DNA from: Patiria miniata
Taxonomy: Eukaryota > Echinodermata > Asteroidea > Valvatida > Asterinidae
Length of the DNA: 64,000 nucleotides
Direction: 5' to 3'
NCBI RefSeq assembly: GCF_015706575.1
Contig: NW_024037058.1
Span: 17,691,547-17,755,546 of the forward strand
The translations under genes were made by a program, and so were the position numbers. A model generated the notes under the pieces. It had not been told where the DNA came from, ran no database searches, and worked only from the letters and a program-made list of their open reading frames with translations. Each line of letters opens with the position of its first letter. Position 1 is the first letter of the stretch. This document shows positions 18,301-33,300 of this stretch, in pieces.

Positions 18301-21300
18301 TTTTGTATTGTCTGTGACTGTTCAAACAGCAGGGGCTTATAATCTGTCAAATATCAGCTTGTCAGTAAAAATATAGTGTAGGCTACACAATATTCTTAAA
18401 AGAAATTTACCACAGTGTAAATGTTTGAATATTCGAATACTCGATTGAATCCAAGTTTCAATAATCAAGTTTAATACTAGGATGGTAGAAAATACATGTA
18501 CACAGCACTAAATCTGACTAAAAAATAACATGCTAGGCTATCTGGCTTAAAGCTACAGTCCATCATTTGCAGCTGTCCAAAAAGTAACTGACGTAATTAT
18601 TGTTGAAAAACATACTTGGTTGAAAGATAGTAAGGGGACTTAACTCCCTGTGAAATTATTCTTTCTGGCATGCTGTCATTTTGAAGAAATCAACGAAAGA
18701 AGGCATTTTCAATGATGCTTCTTATTAAAGACACATAGTTTGAAATTTTCATTAGTAGTTCGTTTTTTATTTCAGCGAAGCACGCATAAGTGTTGACACA
18801 ACGCACACGCACACGCAGTTGCTATAATTCTTCGGATCAGTGCGCGACATCGCCTAGCTGCAATCAGCTCAGTGAGAACGTGTCTCCGAAGCTGAATTCA
18901 GGGCCAATTCAAAACATGATTCAGCAACTTTTGATTTGAAATCGAGATCCTAAAATTTTGTTTTTCTCAAAATACACGGCATTCACTGAGCTGAAACTAC
19001 ATCAGGTTAGTTGTGCAGCACCCTTCATTAGATTTTGAGCATGTTTGTTGCTTCAAACGAACAAAATGCACCATTTGTGCACATTTCAACTCCTGTTAAA
19101 TGTAATAACCCTTACCCTACTTGACCCTCCAATGCATGCCAATATGTGCCTCAAGAAAATCTCCTATGTTTTTTGCATGGCCCTCCAATATCTGCCATGT
19201 CATTTCAAGGGTAACTGGACAGGCATTCCAATACATGCCACAGAGAACAATGAGAGTCCTCTGATAACAATCAAGTGCCCCCAGCTGGTCAGTATCAGGC
19301 ACCCTCCAGGGCCTCCAACTCCTGCCAATTGGAGCCTTCACTGCTACATAGAAGTATCCTCCAATAAACTGCAGCTGGAGGGCATTGGCATAACCAACTG
19401 ACATGCAGTAAACTACCCTCAGAGAGTAAGGGATAACTACCAGTATTTGAAACTCCTTTTTCGGTAAATTTTATTGTAAACATTGCACTTCTTTCAAAAA
19501 AAAAAAAAAAGCCATTCTTTTCTGGACAATGTTGCGTGATGTCATTTCAAAAAGACATTGTTCAGTTTAGGGGTTTTCTGTTTATATTAAGAACCCAAAA
19601 ATTTGCTCATTGAAAACATTTGTAAAAAAAATGATGGCTCATGGCCATGTACTAGTACTGATGTACATGTAAACAACTAATCAGCAAAGAAGAAATCCAT
19701 GATCCCAGCAAAATATCAAACATTCTGGCAACTTTTGGTGTGGAAATAGCTGTCACATTTACACACTCATGTCCTGGTATGTAAATGTAGTGTGGACTGT
19801 TTCATTGGAACCTAATTATAAATGATCTCCGAATGAAAATTTGTTTGAGACAGACTTACTCCTTGGCTTGTAAACCTAAGATAGCAAGGCCATTTTATTA
19901 CTGATTTTCTCAAGCACTAGAACATGTACTGTTAAGCAAACCAGTGGCTTGCCTTTTGTACATGTACTTCAACAAATTGAACAAAACCAGGGCACACCCC
20001 CCTTCCCCCATGTGAACTCTGTGTTCGCTGGGCTGTGCAGTCCAATCACCTTGGTATGAATTGTGGTTTAATTATTGTGCACTCTCTGTCATTGGAGGTC
20101 TGTTCAGAGTTCATTGTGGCCATGTGACAAAGGCTTTTCCACACTTTCCAACCTGTGTTGAAATCAACACGGGTTCTTCGTAAGTGGAACAGAGTCCATC
20201 GAATATGTGTAGGCAGGGTGCAGGGGTCATCAAACATGGGTAGGCAGGGTGCAGGGGTCATCGCACATGGGTAGAAAGGGTGCAGCGGTCATCAAACACA
20301 GGTAGGCAGGGTGCAGGGGTCATCGAACACGGGTAGGCAGGGTGCAGGGGTCATCGAACACGGGTAGGCAGGGTGCAGGGGTAATCGAACACAGGTAGGC
20401 AGGGTGCAGGGGTCATCGAACACGGGTAGGCAGGGTGCAGGGGTCATCGAACACGGGTAGGCAGGGTGCAGGGGTAATCGAACACAGGTAGGCAGGGTGC
20501 AGGGGTCATCGAACACGGGTAGGCAGGGTGCAGGGGTCATCGCACATGGGTAGAAAGGGTGCAGCGGTCATCAAACACGGGCAGGCAGGGTGCAGGGGTC
20601 ATCGAACACGGGTAGGCAGGGTGCAGGGGTCATCAAACATGGGTAGGCAGGGTGCAGGGGTCATCGAACACGGGTAGGCAGGGTGCAGGGGTAATCGAAC
20701 ACAGGTAAGCAGGGTGCAGGGGTCATCGAACACGGGTAGGCAGGGTGCAGGGGTCATCGCACATGGGTAGAAAGGGTGCAGCGGTCATCAAACACGGGCA
20801 GGCAGGGTGCAGGGGTCATCGAACACGGGTAGGCAGGGTGCAGGGGTCATCGCACACGGGTAAGCAGGGTGCAGGGGTCATCGAACACGGGTAGGCAGGG
20901 TGCAGGGGTCATTGCACATTGGTAGAAAGGGGCAGCAGTCATCAAACACGGGTAGAAAGGGTGCAGAGGTTAGCTGTAGAGTTTGGATTTTCTACCCAGT
21001 CTGTCAACACTGGTCCCGACCAGGATGGATTCTACCTGTGTAGAGCGCTGGACCCATGTACATTTGTAGAAGCCGTGTTGGATTCTTGCTAGCATAAAAG
21101 GGGTTCCTGAAATCTCAGTGTCGGACCCGGTTCCAACACAGAGATTTTTGATAGTGTGAAAGAACCTATTTATAGTTGATCACAGTTGGAGTCTGTATTA
21201 TTATCCAAGTTGTTTCTAGACTTTCTGACCTACATACTCTACATGTATGTATACATACCTTCACCTAACTTCAGGAAGCTTCTTAGTAGACAATATTCTT

Positions 21301-24300
21301 ACAGCAAGTTTACGTGCTAAGCAAAATCCAGTCTGGAACCACTCCCAGGCAGTGTACGCACTGTACATCGCACTGCACTTTGACTGGTAATCTACGGTAC
21401 ATGTAGTAGCAGCAGTGCTTTGGTGATTAGCAGACTGGATTGACATTTTCATGAAATTGGGCCAGGTCATTAAAGCATTTTGCAAAATCTGACTCTGAAA
21501 AGCTACCAGTCCTTTCATCAGCTACTGCACCTTTGTACTTTCCACTCCCATGGCTTCACGGAATGCTTTTGTTGTGTTACAAGTATCACATTGGCACCAG
21601 ACCCCTGGTTTATAGTCTACAATGCCGACCATCGAAGCCTCCATGCAGGGTCAGATCCCCCCCCCCCCCCCTCTATTCAGACCTACCCCCCTCTGTTTTG
21701 TTGTGTGGGAGGGGAAGCTGCCTTTCTTTCCTTTGAAATCTTCCGAAGTGTGGGCGATGAATTCTCCTGCTCTAATTGAAAAAAAAAACCATGAGGTAAA
21801 CTCTGGCATGTCTGGTGCAGTGACATGTACGGTAACAGGGCTCCGCTTCACAAGGTGTGGTTGTATAGTTAGGAAAAGGGACTACCGGTTTTTGGTCTGC
21901 CAAAAAAAAATGGCTTTTACGGATTCCCCTTCCAGCGATGAGGGTGTGTTTTTCAACGAAGGTAAAATGTGTAGACTATATGTGCTTTTATTTCATCATT
22001 TCAGATCATGAAGATTTGTAGGAAATTTGGGAAGTGGGTACACTTTTTCAAAGGCACTAGCAGTGTACAAATACCGGTAGAGACATACATGTACTGCAGT
22101 TTGAGAGGATCGTGGATGCATGTAGATTGGTTGTGAGGAGTGAGTGCAAAGTGACAGGCTTGAGATGAAAGGATTCTACATATACACTGATTAAAATATC
22201 TCAGCATCTTAGGAGCAGTTAGTTTATACTTACAGTCCTGTAACTTCCAAGTGTGTGTATTATTTCCTTCAAAATTAGTGTTTAGGGATTCCAAGAGTCT
22301 TGAAGTTTAGATGTATTTTTTTGCCTGGCAAGTGGGCCATTCTATAAATTTAGGGTCTAACGTGTGACATTTTTTCCTTCCCTGTTACCATGGCACTCCA
22401 TGCAAGTATCATTAACCCTATCTCCCTAGGGGGTGTGCAAAATCGTATTGAAATTGGAGGATTCAGGACTGTTAGGGATAGCTACCGTATGAATGACTTG
22501 GATAGGTACATGTAGTTTGCTTCTTAGAGGACGACTGCATAAAGGAATGCATCAGAATTACAAAATCATAGATGGCTGGTGTAACAGGGACAGGGAAAAA
22601 AATGTGGACCCCAAATTTATAGAATGACCCGTGTCCACATGCGGTCAACAAAACTTGTAGTACTTCCAGACACTTCATAGCAAATTTTATGTGGTAAACA
22701 GAACTCAACCCATCAAACCCCAACAGCATGTATCGTTGGAATCTGTCAGGATGGGTACTGTACCCCTAAACTGACAGTCTTTTACATTGGGTTGGCACAC
22801 CTCCAGAATCAAAGTCAGAAATATATGTGTGCAGTTCCCATGGTGTTGGAATTCGCCAGGATGGGTATGGTTCCTAGTGAATCATGCTAGGGAGTTAAGG
22901 TTTAAAGAGAGTTTGCACCCAGCATACAGTCATTTTTAGTACTTTATTGGCGAACCTTTCTTTTTGTTAAGATTTTTCTTTCTTCTTCTTCTTCTTGTCA
23001 CCTCTTTTGGCATTATTCTTTGTCGTACATCATTCAAAGTCAGCATAGGCATAGTCCCTATAGCAAAGTTGTGTCCCGAAGAGTGACGTCATCATGACGT
23101 CACCATGGGTCACATGACGTCATCACAAATGTGCAAACTTTAAGACCGTATATCTAGAGAACTGTAAGTCCGATTGGGTTGAAACTTGGTATGTAGGTAG
23201 ACCGGGATGTGTTATAGGTAAAAATTGAGGTGATGTCATGATGACGTCATCGTGAGATTTTATATGATTTTTTTGAATTTCTGGACCTTTAAGCCTTATC
23301 TCTTGAACGCAACATGCAAAATTAAAAATTCTTTTGTATTATGTCTGTTAGGTAATAGGTAAATGTACACAATTTTGAAAAATGTGTGAGGTCATCGTGA
23401 CGTCATCAAAAATGCGGGTTTTTTAACACATATATGTATAAGGGAAGGTTTGATCGTCATGAAACTAGGTGGATAGCTAGATAATGGTACTGGTATGCAA
23501 AATCCAAAATGACGTCGCCATGACGTCATCGCATGGTTTTAATATATTTTTTAATATTTACAATTTCATTCCGCTTCCAAAATTTAACACGTCCTTTCAT
23601 TGGATTGACTTCAAGCTTGGTACAAACCAAGACCACAATGCAAAAATGTGCATTGACAAGTGTTATCAAGATGACGTCATCGTAAGGCATGTGGCGCTAT
23701 CATAAAGATGCATTTTTTATAGTCTCATATTGAGAAAACTATCAGTCCAAATTGGTCAAAATTGCGTCGAAGGTAGTCTGGCACGTCTGATTTAAAATTG
23801 AACGATAATATACGCTACATGCTAAATAAAAAAATTATTGTACCGTATACAATGTACTTTGAAACGTTTTACATGCATAGTCTGGGACGTGTTTTTGATT
23901 AAAAAAAAAAAGCATAATGCGCAAAAGCCCTATGTTCTGTTGCAAACAGACATAGATCTCTAGTTGATATTGTTTAGGTTCAGTGTTCTAGCCAGGCATC
24001 AAATAGCGCTAGCACCCGCTACGCTTTCGGAAATAAGCGCTACGCTTAAATCGCGCCGCTACGCTACCGCTACGCTATAAATTTTGGTTGCGAAAAAAAA
24101 ATATCTGCCGTTTGTTCGTATACAAACGCAGCGGCTTTGAGCATTGCGCACTGGCCGTACGACACAGCGAAAAATAAACAACGATCCCACCGCACGTACC
24201 CCGTACGATACCCCTACCGTGATGCTGCGCCACACGCATTCGCTATGATAGCAATAAGCACGTTCTGTTTTGTGCTGCGTAGATACAGCGCTCCGTAAGG

Positions 24301-27300
24301 ACGTACGTGGACCACACCATTTTGCGCTATCGGGTGTGCTTTCCTAAGGTCAATATTTACAAGCATTTCAACTGTTTTAAAATTATAAATAATACTTTTT
24401 ATCAAGTCCGAAACATATAACTGTTTGAAAATAAGTCCTTCAACGTCGGAACATAATTTTCGTAAAGGATTTATTCGAGAAACGATGTCCAAAGAAAGGT
24501 TAAGCACCCCTACGATATCAATGGATCCGTCCCCAAAGATGGCCGCACGTGAAGAATTCTTCTCGAAGAATGTCGCTGTCGAAAATTTGGATTTTTGACT
24601 ACACTACTCGTTGCTGATAATAACAGTTCAATAAGTTTGGTAGTAAAAACGGATCTGTTTGTTCTTAGGACAAAACCAATCAGCAAGTATTGCAACAAAA
24701 CAAGTTTTTTAGCGCTCCACGAATGCGTAGCTTTCTCAAATGCTGAGGGAAATTTGGTCGCGTAGTTCGCCGGCGTAGCCGGTGTGGGCTGGCCCGCGCC
24801 GCGCCCGCACGCCGGGCCGGCCGGGGCCGGCCGCGGCCGAGATAGGAAGCAATTCCCGGTGATTATTTCTCATCATCATTATCTACAATTATATTTTTTA
24901 ACATAACAAAAATGAGATTTCTCCTTCACATTGTGTTGTAGTATATTGAAATTGCAATCGCCGACGACTTTTTATGTCTGAGACCTCCATGGTTTTACAA
25001 TTTCTCTCCCTGCCGATCGGATGGTTTTATTTACAAATTTAAAATCGGAACTACTGCTACTACGGCAGCGCTACACAACACAAGGCTTCTTGAAATATGA
25101 AATGTTCATGCGATTTGTTCTCACACTTAATATTGACAAAGTAAATCCCAATTTTTTATAAAACATTGAGGAACTATTTAAAATGGTTAAACATCAGAAA
25201 GCATCGATCTTGGAACAACTTATACATTGTAAACGTAATCTAAAATTTGAAAACAGAAGAAACTGTACAGGAGCAAGGGTATTAATCATTGAAACAAATA
25301 AAACAAAATTTCTTATAATTTTAAACACTTCTGCTAAAAAAAAATCCGGGGAAAGTGGCAGGGAATCGCCTCAGATTGCACCACAGAGCATCTAGAGTCC
25401 AAATTTTTTCGGGGCATTTAGCGGGCCCCGGATCCCACGCCGTAAGGGCTTCGCGCTCCGCGCTCGCATTAGTCGCCGAACCAAAATTACCCCTACGCTA
25501 TCATTTCACCCTGGCTAGAACACTGTTTAGGTTTTCCCTGTGCTTTAGCTAGTACATGTACATGTACTGGTAAATGGAGACGATGCTGAATGGAATCTAA
25601 CTCCTGGATGGAATTGACCTATCACCGTTTGCGAGTTAGCCACACCCCTTAGACAACCCTATGGAGTTTCTGTACACTAAGTTTTGTTTGTCTCAGATTT
25701 TGCGCGTTCCGCATCCATTTGTACATCATGTAATTGAATAATATAATTCACAAGATGTGTTGACGCGATTCTAACGTGATTCTACCCCGATAGGTCAATT
25801 GCAATCGATTCCAAAAATGTAGTAGTCAGAGGCCCACTTGTAAGGGTGCACAAATTTACCTGTACCTGTAATTGAACTTTCTCCCTTTTTGTTCATCCCC
25901 AAGGTATCCACGAGTTGCAAGAAATGGTGAGGGATCTGCAGCACACTGTGGCTGTGCTCTCGGGCCGGCTGATCAAGCAGCTGAAGCGACGAGACCGCTA
26001 CATCGCCAAGCTGAACAAGAACCAGGACGTCCTGACGGCAGTGTTGCAGGCCGTCTCTCAGAAAAGACGTAAGGAGCATTCAAATAAGTTTGTTTATATG
26101 ATTGAATTTTGCGTCTGGAGATATTAATTCAACAATGGGTTTGCCCTTCACTGGTTTAAAATAATAAGCACTTTATACTCGGTGCTTTTCAAGGACTTGT
26201 GAAAAAAAAAGCTTACTTGGGCGGGGCTTCGAACCCATGACCTCCTGCTTACAAATGCAGACGTCTTCAAAATACATGTATGTCAATATGCCTGCTATCT
26301 CAAAAGCTGCTTTATTGAACGCTTTTTATGGCATACACATTTTTTATTAAATCATCACAGTCTTCTACACTTTCACAGCCCTTCTAAGTCTTGCACGTAT
26401 TAGTTTTGGCCATGTTGGCACCCACACTTCAAATTCCTGTCCGGTAATCTTCTGTGGAGTATGGATAACAGAACACGCTTGAAATCTCTGCATTATTCAT
26501 TTGTGTGGTTAAGCTCAGGGCAAGCAGGCAGATTGGTCACGCTTCACTCCTCTCCACAGTGCTGTTTTTTGTGTGCATTGACTCTCTGTGTGACACAATT
26601 ACTTTAAAGGGAAAATACAACATTTGCAAACATCAAAAAGTAAAACTACCAAATCATTTTGAAATAACTTGCTGGACTGTTAGTGAATGACAGTGTAAAG
26701 CATCCTGTAAAATCATGGCACCTGGTATACTGTCATTTTCAAGAAAAGCGGTATTTTTGTATCAATTTCCAACGCTGATCGGCCGACCAGCATTGGAAAA
26801 AAAAGGCTTTTTTTTCAAATACTGGCCCCAATTGACCATCGCACTTGTTTGCAATCGATTACACACCTATGAACGGGTACAAGCCAGCTAGACTGGTTCC
26901 CTGACCTTACAATTCCCCAATGTATGTAAACTGCTCTGTTTCTTCTTATATGGAGTCAGGGAACCAGACTACAGGAAAATGATTGTTTTTCTTGGTTTTT
27001 ATAGCATTTTCGAACCCAAAACATCAAAAAAGTCAGTGTAACTATATTTGCTGTATATTTCCAACCCCCCAATTCCATCCATTTCTGAAAATTACAGCAA
27101 AAGCAAATGATGTATATCCCCTTTAACACAAGTGTGGGTGCTAAACTCAAGGGCAAAAGTGGTTTTGCAAAACTCGGAGGGTTGTGATGTACAGAAGGCA
27201 AGTAGGAGGGTTAACAATTACTGCGCAGCACGTTAATAGTCCTTCAGAGAGTGTTTTTTCGTTACACTTTTCAGATTTCCCCTTTCCATTTTGTGTGTGA

Positions 27301-30300
27301 ATTATATTCTTTCTTCTTTACTTCTTTCAAGGTGTGGATGCAAGACTTAAATTCAGCATCGAGCCACTGCCTGGAAAGAGAGCATTTCGTCAGGTACACT
27401 GCATTATTTAAAGTCATTCCAAACTGAAAGTTGTGCATTTAGACCAATATGGATAATTGAAAATTTGTCTCCGCCCCCCCCCCCCTTTTTTTCGAGGGAA
27501 ATGCCAACTTCTTTTTTGTTAGTATTTATTTGTGCAATATATGTAATACATGCAGTTCTGGCAATACGGGTGAAGATTGTTAACTGTTTAAAACGACAAA
27601 TTTGTGTCCATAAGACAAAAGATTTCGCAAACTCACCATTCTTCATAGAGGTCCGCAAAACGGGACATGTACTTGTTCATTAACCCTAACTCCCTAGGGT
27701 GATTTACTAGGAACCATTTTCATCCTTGCAAATCCCAACACCATATGGTAAACTGTGCACGTAAACAGTTGGACTCTGTTTATTTGTGGTATGCCTAATC
27801 CCACCTAAAGCACAGTCAGTTTACTAGTGCAGTACTCATCCTAACAGATTCCAACAAACCCTGGTGTTGGAGTTTGGCTGGTTAGGCCAAAAAAAAAAGT
27901 CTCCAGTTTCTGGTATGGAGCTTGCCCCAAAAGTGGTGCGGCGACGCGGCTTTTTTTTTTTTTTACCTGTTTTTTTTTTTTTGGCTTCAAATGTCGGCTG
28001 ATGACTGCAAATGGTGCCCGACTAAACTTAGTGCAAATATATGGGAGTCCAGAGAGGCCACATAAAGCTTATTCTCGATCATAACCCCATCTAAAAACAC
28101 GTTAAAATTGTGCAGCAGCAGAATTCCAGTCAAACCAGTGAGTTTGGCGGTTTTGAGACATCATCTTTTATTGAAAAAAAAACTTTTTCATTTTGCCGAC
28201 GCGCATGGCTACGGCGACGCGCGCGCATACCAGAAACCGGAGCCTTTTTTTTTTTGGCCTTAAGGATCGTTACGGTTAATATCAAATGCCTACATTTTAT
28301 CAAGTGCCTCTTAATCCCTCATCATGTGTCAGTTACTGTATATATCCCACAACTTGACGTCATTGAAGCGCGATGAATAACTTCTTATCAATTCAAAGAC
28401 ATTTTTTTATTTGCCTGAAAATATGAATGAGGGCCATTTTAATTCTGAGCATACAATTTCTGTGTGCCCTTGGGACAGGCAAGCCTAGATACATGTAGGC
28501 TTCTTCTACCTAGAGCATGTATAGGAAGCACATATCACCCTCAAGCAACTTGACTAATATTCCTTCTGCCTCATCAATAATTCAGTGGTACGACGCTCTG
28601 CGGGCCGTGGGCCGACTACCCAAAGGCCTCCCCCAGGAATTCCGCAAGTCGGTCTGGTTGAGCCTGGCCAACCGACACATCAAACACCTCAAGCTGGACT
28701 GGCCCAAGACGGTCAAATTCACCTTCAATGACCGCAGTAACCCTGATGATGACACTCTGGGTGTCCAGATTGTCAAGGTGGGTGTCTTTTCTTTTTCTTT
28801 TCTTTTTCTTTCCTTGGAAGTCACCTATTTACAAGGCTTAAAGCCAATCAGGGTAAGGGCTACAAAAATATAGGCACAGGGGTCTCTTGCTCCTGTACCC
28901 CATAAGCACATCTGAGCAGTGCGGTAGAGGTACGTGCTTTACATGACCTAGTCTTAGAGCATCTATAGACAAATCCGGCGGCAGCCATTTTGTGCGGTGG
29001 CACCCAGCTGGTGCGAGTCACACTCGGGGAGTAGGCACACACACCGGGCTCATTTGACCAATAGGAATACCAAAATGCGCTCGCGCCTCTTCTTTAAGAA
29101 CGTGTCCAGCACGCGCGTGAACGTGACACTGGAACCGCAGTTACGGCTACCAATTCTGTTTGCCGGATTCTACTATAAGGACTCATAACAGATCATGTTC
29201 ATTAACCCTCCTATGGAAACATGCATTGTCAGCCTGGTTATTACTTGGGTCAATATTGGTCAAGACCCCCATTGGTTTGTACACAATATGCCAGGAGGTG
29301 AGATACAAACATTTTGACCATTGGTGACCTCTTAAATATAGGGAGGGTTAAGAACCACTTGGTCAAGGATGCGGTAATCAGCACAGATGTTTTAATCAAA
29401 CCTACCGGTACACTACCGCTGCATAGCTAGGGTTAAAGCTAGGAGCTGGATCAACCCTGGATCCACTGTCAGCAGAGCCAAGTCCAATTGATCACAAGTT
29501 GACAAGGCATGCATCACATTTAACCAGTGTGTTCATAGGTTGCTGGATTTCTACCCAAGTAGAGCCTCTCTACCCTGCTCCCTGATTAGATTTTAACCGT
29601 GCAGAGTGCAGGACCTCCTTTAAACCCCTGTTTGAGCTTGCCAGTTTGAAAGCGGTTGCCAAAATCTCGTGGGTTTGTCCCGGGTCCAGAATGTAAATTT
29701 TGGTTGGTCTGAAAGGGCCTTTGAAGTGTAAGTGATCTGCCCAGTGTCTGTACAGCATTTCGAGGATTCAGGACAGATTACAGGGTTAATACATTGCTCA
29801 AAACTGTCCACCTTTGCCCTGCAGGACTTGCACCGTACCGGCTGCAGTGGCTTCTGTGGGCAGGAGGCGGAGGACGACCGCGTGGTCCTCAAACGGGTCC
29901 TGCTGGCCTACGCCCGCTGGAACAAGGCCGTCGGATACTGCCAGGGGTTCAACGTCCTCGCTGCGCTGATTCTAGAGGTCATGGAGCGCGTTGAGGACGA
30001 TGCTCTCAAGGTAGGCACTTCAATGTACAGCGAGACAGTGGCTGTTTCAGAATTACTTGGCTACTGATAGAAATTATACACATGCACATATGGCTGCAGC
30101 CACTTCCCGCAGACCGGTGTGTTATTTCCAGCCGTAGCCGAGCGATACGGACACGGCCAGTGTATTGGCTCAAAATGTCGCCCTCTAGAGACTACAAGCT
30201 ATTATATTGGCTTGATGTCATTGTTTCAGTGTTTGTAGTTGTGTTCCCCTTGCTCTCCAACAAAAATTGATTTTTTGTTTTCTGTTAATAAATTTTTAAA

Positions 30301-33300
30301 CTTGTATGTTTAATTCACACTGAAAAACCTCTTTGTTTTCCACTTCCTTTTTTGGACGTCCGCAACCCTCTGAAAGGGCACAAACACATCTGCTTTGCGA
30401 GCAGACTGACTCCTGGTTTGTACATTAGCGATACTGATTTTAGGGTGGAACCAGCCTACCCCCTCAAGAACGGAATTATTGGTGATTTTTTTCGGTCGAT
30501 GTCTCATTCAAAAGTGAATAACTTTTATATTGCTAGAGAAATAGCTATTTAGAAAATGAATAACTTTTTCGGGATTGAAACACGTAAATAACACGGGGAA
30601 TCATCTTTAACTTAGTTAATTAATTTTCTTTTGTCAGAGATATATAACCATGCTTAAGTCGCTGTTGGATTGTTTGTTTTATAATGATTTTTAGAGATTA
30701 CCTGAAAGTTACATTTTTTGACAAATTTAGGGAACACATTTTTCTAGAACATAGATAATGTGAAGAGCTCCCTTTGTTGTTTGGTTAAGATTACACAGAT
30801 TTGCAAAGCCAGCTGTCTCACAAAGGGTCCACACTGTTGTGAAGTATGTGTGTGATTGATTTATGGAAATTGTCCTTGTTGCATCATTACCTTTAGATAT
30901 TTGAAAGAAGTGTACATTATGCTGGAATCCTGCAATAGTGCGTCATTGAAAGTTGATCATTGATGGTAATCAGTGACATTTACATGAACACAGATGTTGG
31001 CCATCTGTACAGCATTCAAATGAAAAAAAGTAATTTTTTTTTTTTTAATCTTGATGTCATGAAAGTTTACAACAGGGCTGTCAATTCTTGAAGTTTCCTG
31101 AAACTTCCAAACAATTTTTAAGTGGTTTCTCCAGAGGAACTTCTGTCTAAACACCTGAAAGTGTTACCGACACCGAATTTAGAAACTTGCACAACCATGG
31201 CTTTGCAAATGCTGTACGCTAGGGAAAACCACAACTACCGAAGGCTGCCTGCTGCTTGCTTAGAAGAACGATTACATAACACATAACAGAGTAACAGTAG
31301 ACCGGTTTTGGGATGATACAGTAAAGTCTATTGGAAGAAACATTTGAGACAACCATTTAGAAAAAAAAGGTGATACGCACAACATTTCTCCACACCCTGA
31401 GTGATCGGAATGTTCTACTTGGAATACCATTAACGTTTAATTGGGAACACATTGTTCTTACCCAGAAAAAAAAGAGGGAAAATCTGGGCCCAATTTCGCG
31501 GTGCTGCTGAGAACAGACATCTGCTAAGCACATAAAATATTTGCTCAGCAAAAACAGGTTACCAACAAATTTGTCATACAGAGTCTTCTGCATATCACGT
31601 GATTTGTGCTTGGCACTTGGAATCTGCTGAGCAATATTTTCTGCTAAGCATACCAGTGAAGTAAGATTTGAGGCTTTGCATGATGGAGGTACTAAGGAAT
31701 GAAAGGTTTGCGGAAACGCCATGTGCGAATAATTTCTCAAACTAAGAGAATGGTTCTGAAAAGAACCAGAGGTATAAACTCGACGTTCTGGTCAGTATGC
31801 TCTGACTGTCTTCAGGAGAGTGCCTAAACTCTAAGAAAGTAACACATAAGTACTAAATGCAAAATTGACCAGTGAAAATGGGATGTAAAATGGGATCATA
31901 CCAGTGAAATTGGGACGTTGGGACGATTTGACAGAGCTGCTGAGAGAATAAATCTGATAAGCACGAAAATATTTGGTAACCAACAAACAGGTTAACGGTC
32001 ATAATGTCATGTATTTATGCAATGTATTTTGCTTGTGACTTGTGGGTTCACAGCTGAATTTTGCTTGGTCCATAAATCTGGGCCCAATTTCATGGCTTGC
32101 TAACCACAGAATTCCAGGCTTACGATCACCAGTTTGTGGTAACAGTGCTACCAGGAAAATTACGTTAATTATTGACCCTCCCTGTAAGCACAGAATCCTT
32201 AGTTATGGGATGTATGCACGTGCAGAAGCCAAAATTCCTCGCTAACCTGTAAAATGTGCTTTAAACGTAAGCACTTAATTTTCTACTACAGTTAGCAGGG
32301 ATTTTTCATTTATGGTAAGCAGAGCCATGAAATTGGGCCCTGCTGAGTTATGAGCTCTGTGCGCTACCAAAAGAGGGCGCCCTTTTACCTAGCAACGACG
32401 TCCCATGGGCGGTACATTTCGCTGGTTGACGCGCATCGTTCCTTGTGTGTGACGCACGTACACCAGGGGATTTGTTCTATGTACACGCAGTGGCCGCGCA
32501 CCCCCAACTGTACTTCCTTTGCCGGTGAGGGGGTACTTGTGAACGGAGCGGATATTTTCTGCGGCTGTGTGTTACAGCTCTGAGAAATCTGGTTCGTTAG
32601 TGTGACGTCAGTTCAGTTTAAACCACGCCCACTGGCCATTAAGTAGCATTGGAACCATCGGAACCGGAAGCTGAAGCAACTTGATTGTTGATCTAATGGG
32701 CGCTAGTAATCAGTGGTGTGCACTAATAAACAGTGGTGCGCACGCGTGTATGACGTTTTTACTAACGAACCTGGTTGCCCCCAAGTGGTCCAGAAATTAG
32801 CATAAATTTGCATGCAAATTAACATGGAGATGCCCCATGCAAGCTAGGAAAACATTTGAAATTACTGCTTGATGTATTTTGAATAGAGCAGTGTGAAAGG
32901 AACAGCAAGTTTCTCATTACTTTGTCATTTCCCATTCTCTTTGTACTTTCTCAACAACAGGTCATGATATTCCTAATAGACCACGTTCTGCCAGACAGCT
33001 ACTTTGCCAATAACTTGAGGGCGCTGTCCGTGGACATGGCGGTGTTTCGGGAGCTGCTGCATTTCAAGCTGCCAGAGTTGGCCGAGCACCTGGACAAACT
33101 TCAAAAGACCAGCAACGACGGTTAGAACGACATTTTAGTGTTTGGACGAGCATAATAATAATTGCTCGGAGGTCACACAGAATTTCATTAAAACCTAAAG
33201 CATCCAGCAATAAATTTCTTTGAAATACTAGCACACACATTTTCTGAGTACAGTCAAGATGAAAAAGCAAGCATTGTTACTATTATTATTTATTTCTGGT

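Noticed and set aside
20292-20540. Minus-strand repeat peptide (CTLPTCV/DDPCTLPT)
   Set aside because: Translation of the 31-bp minisatellite; no gene context.
24770-24840. CpG island or promoter
   Set aside because: It lies inside a hAT element bounded by target duplications, with no gene start nearby.
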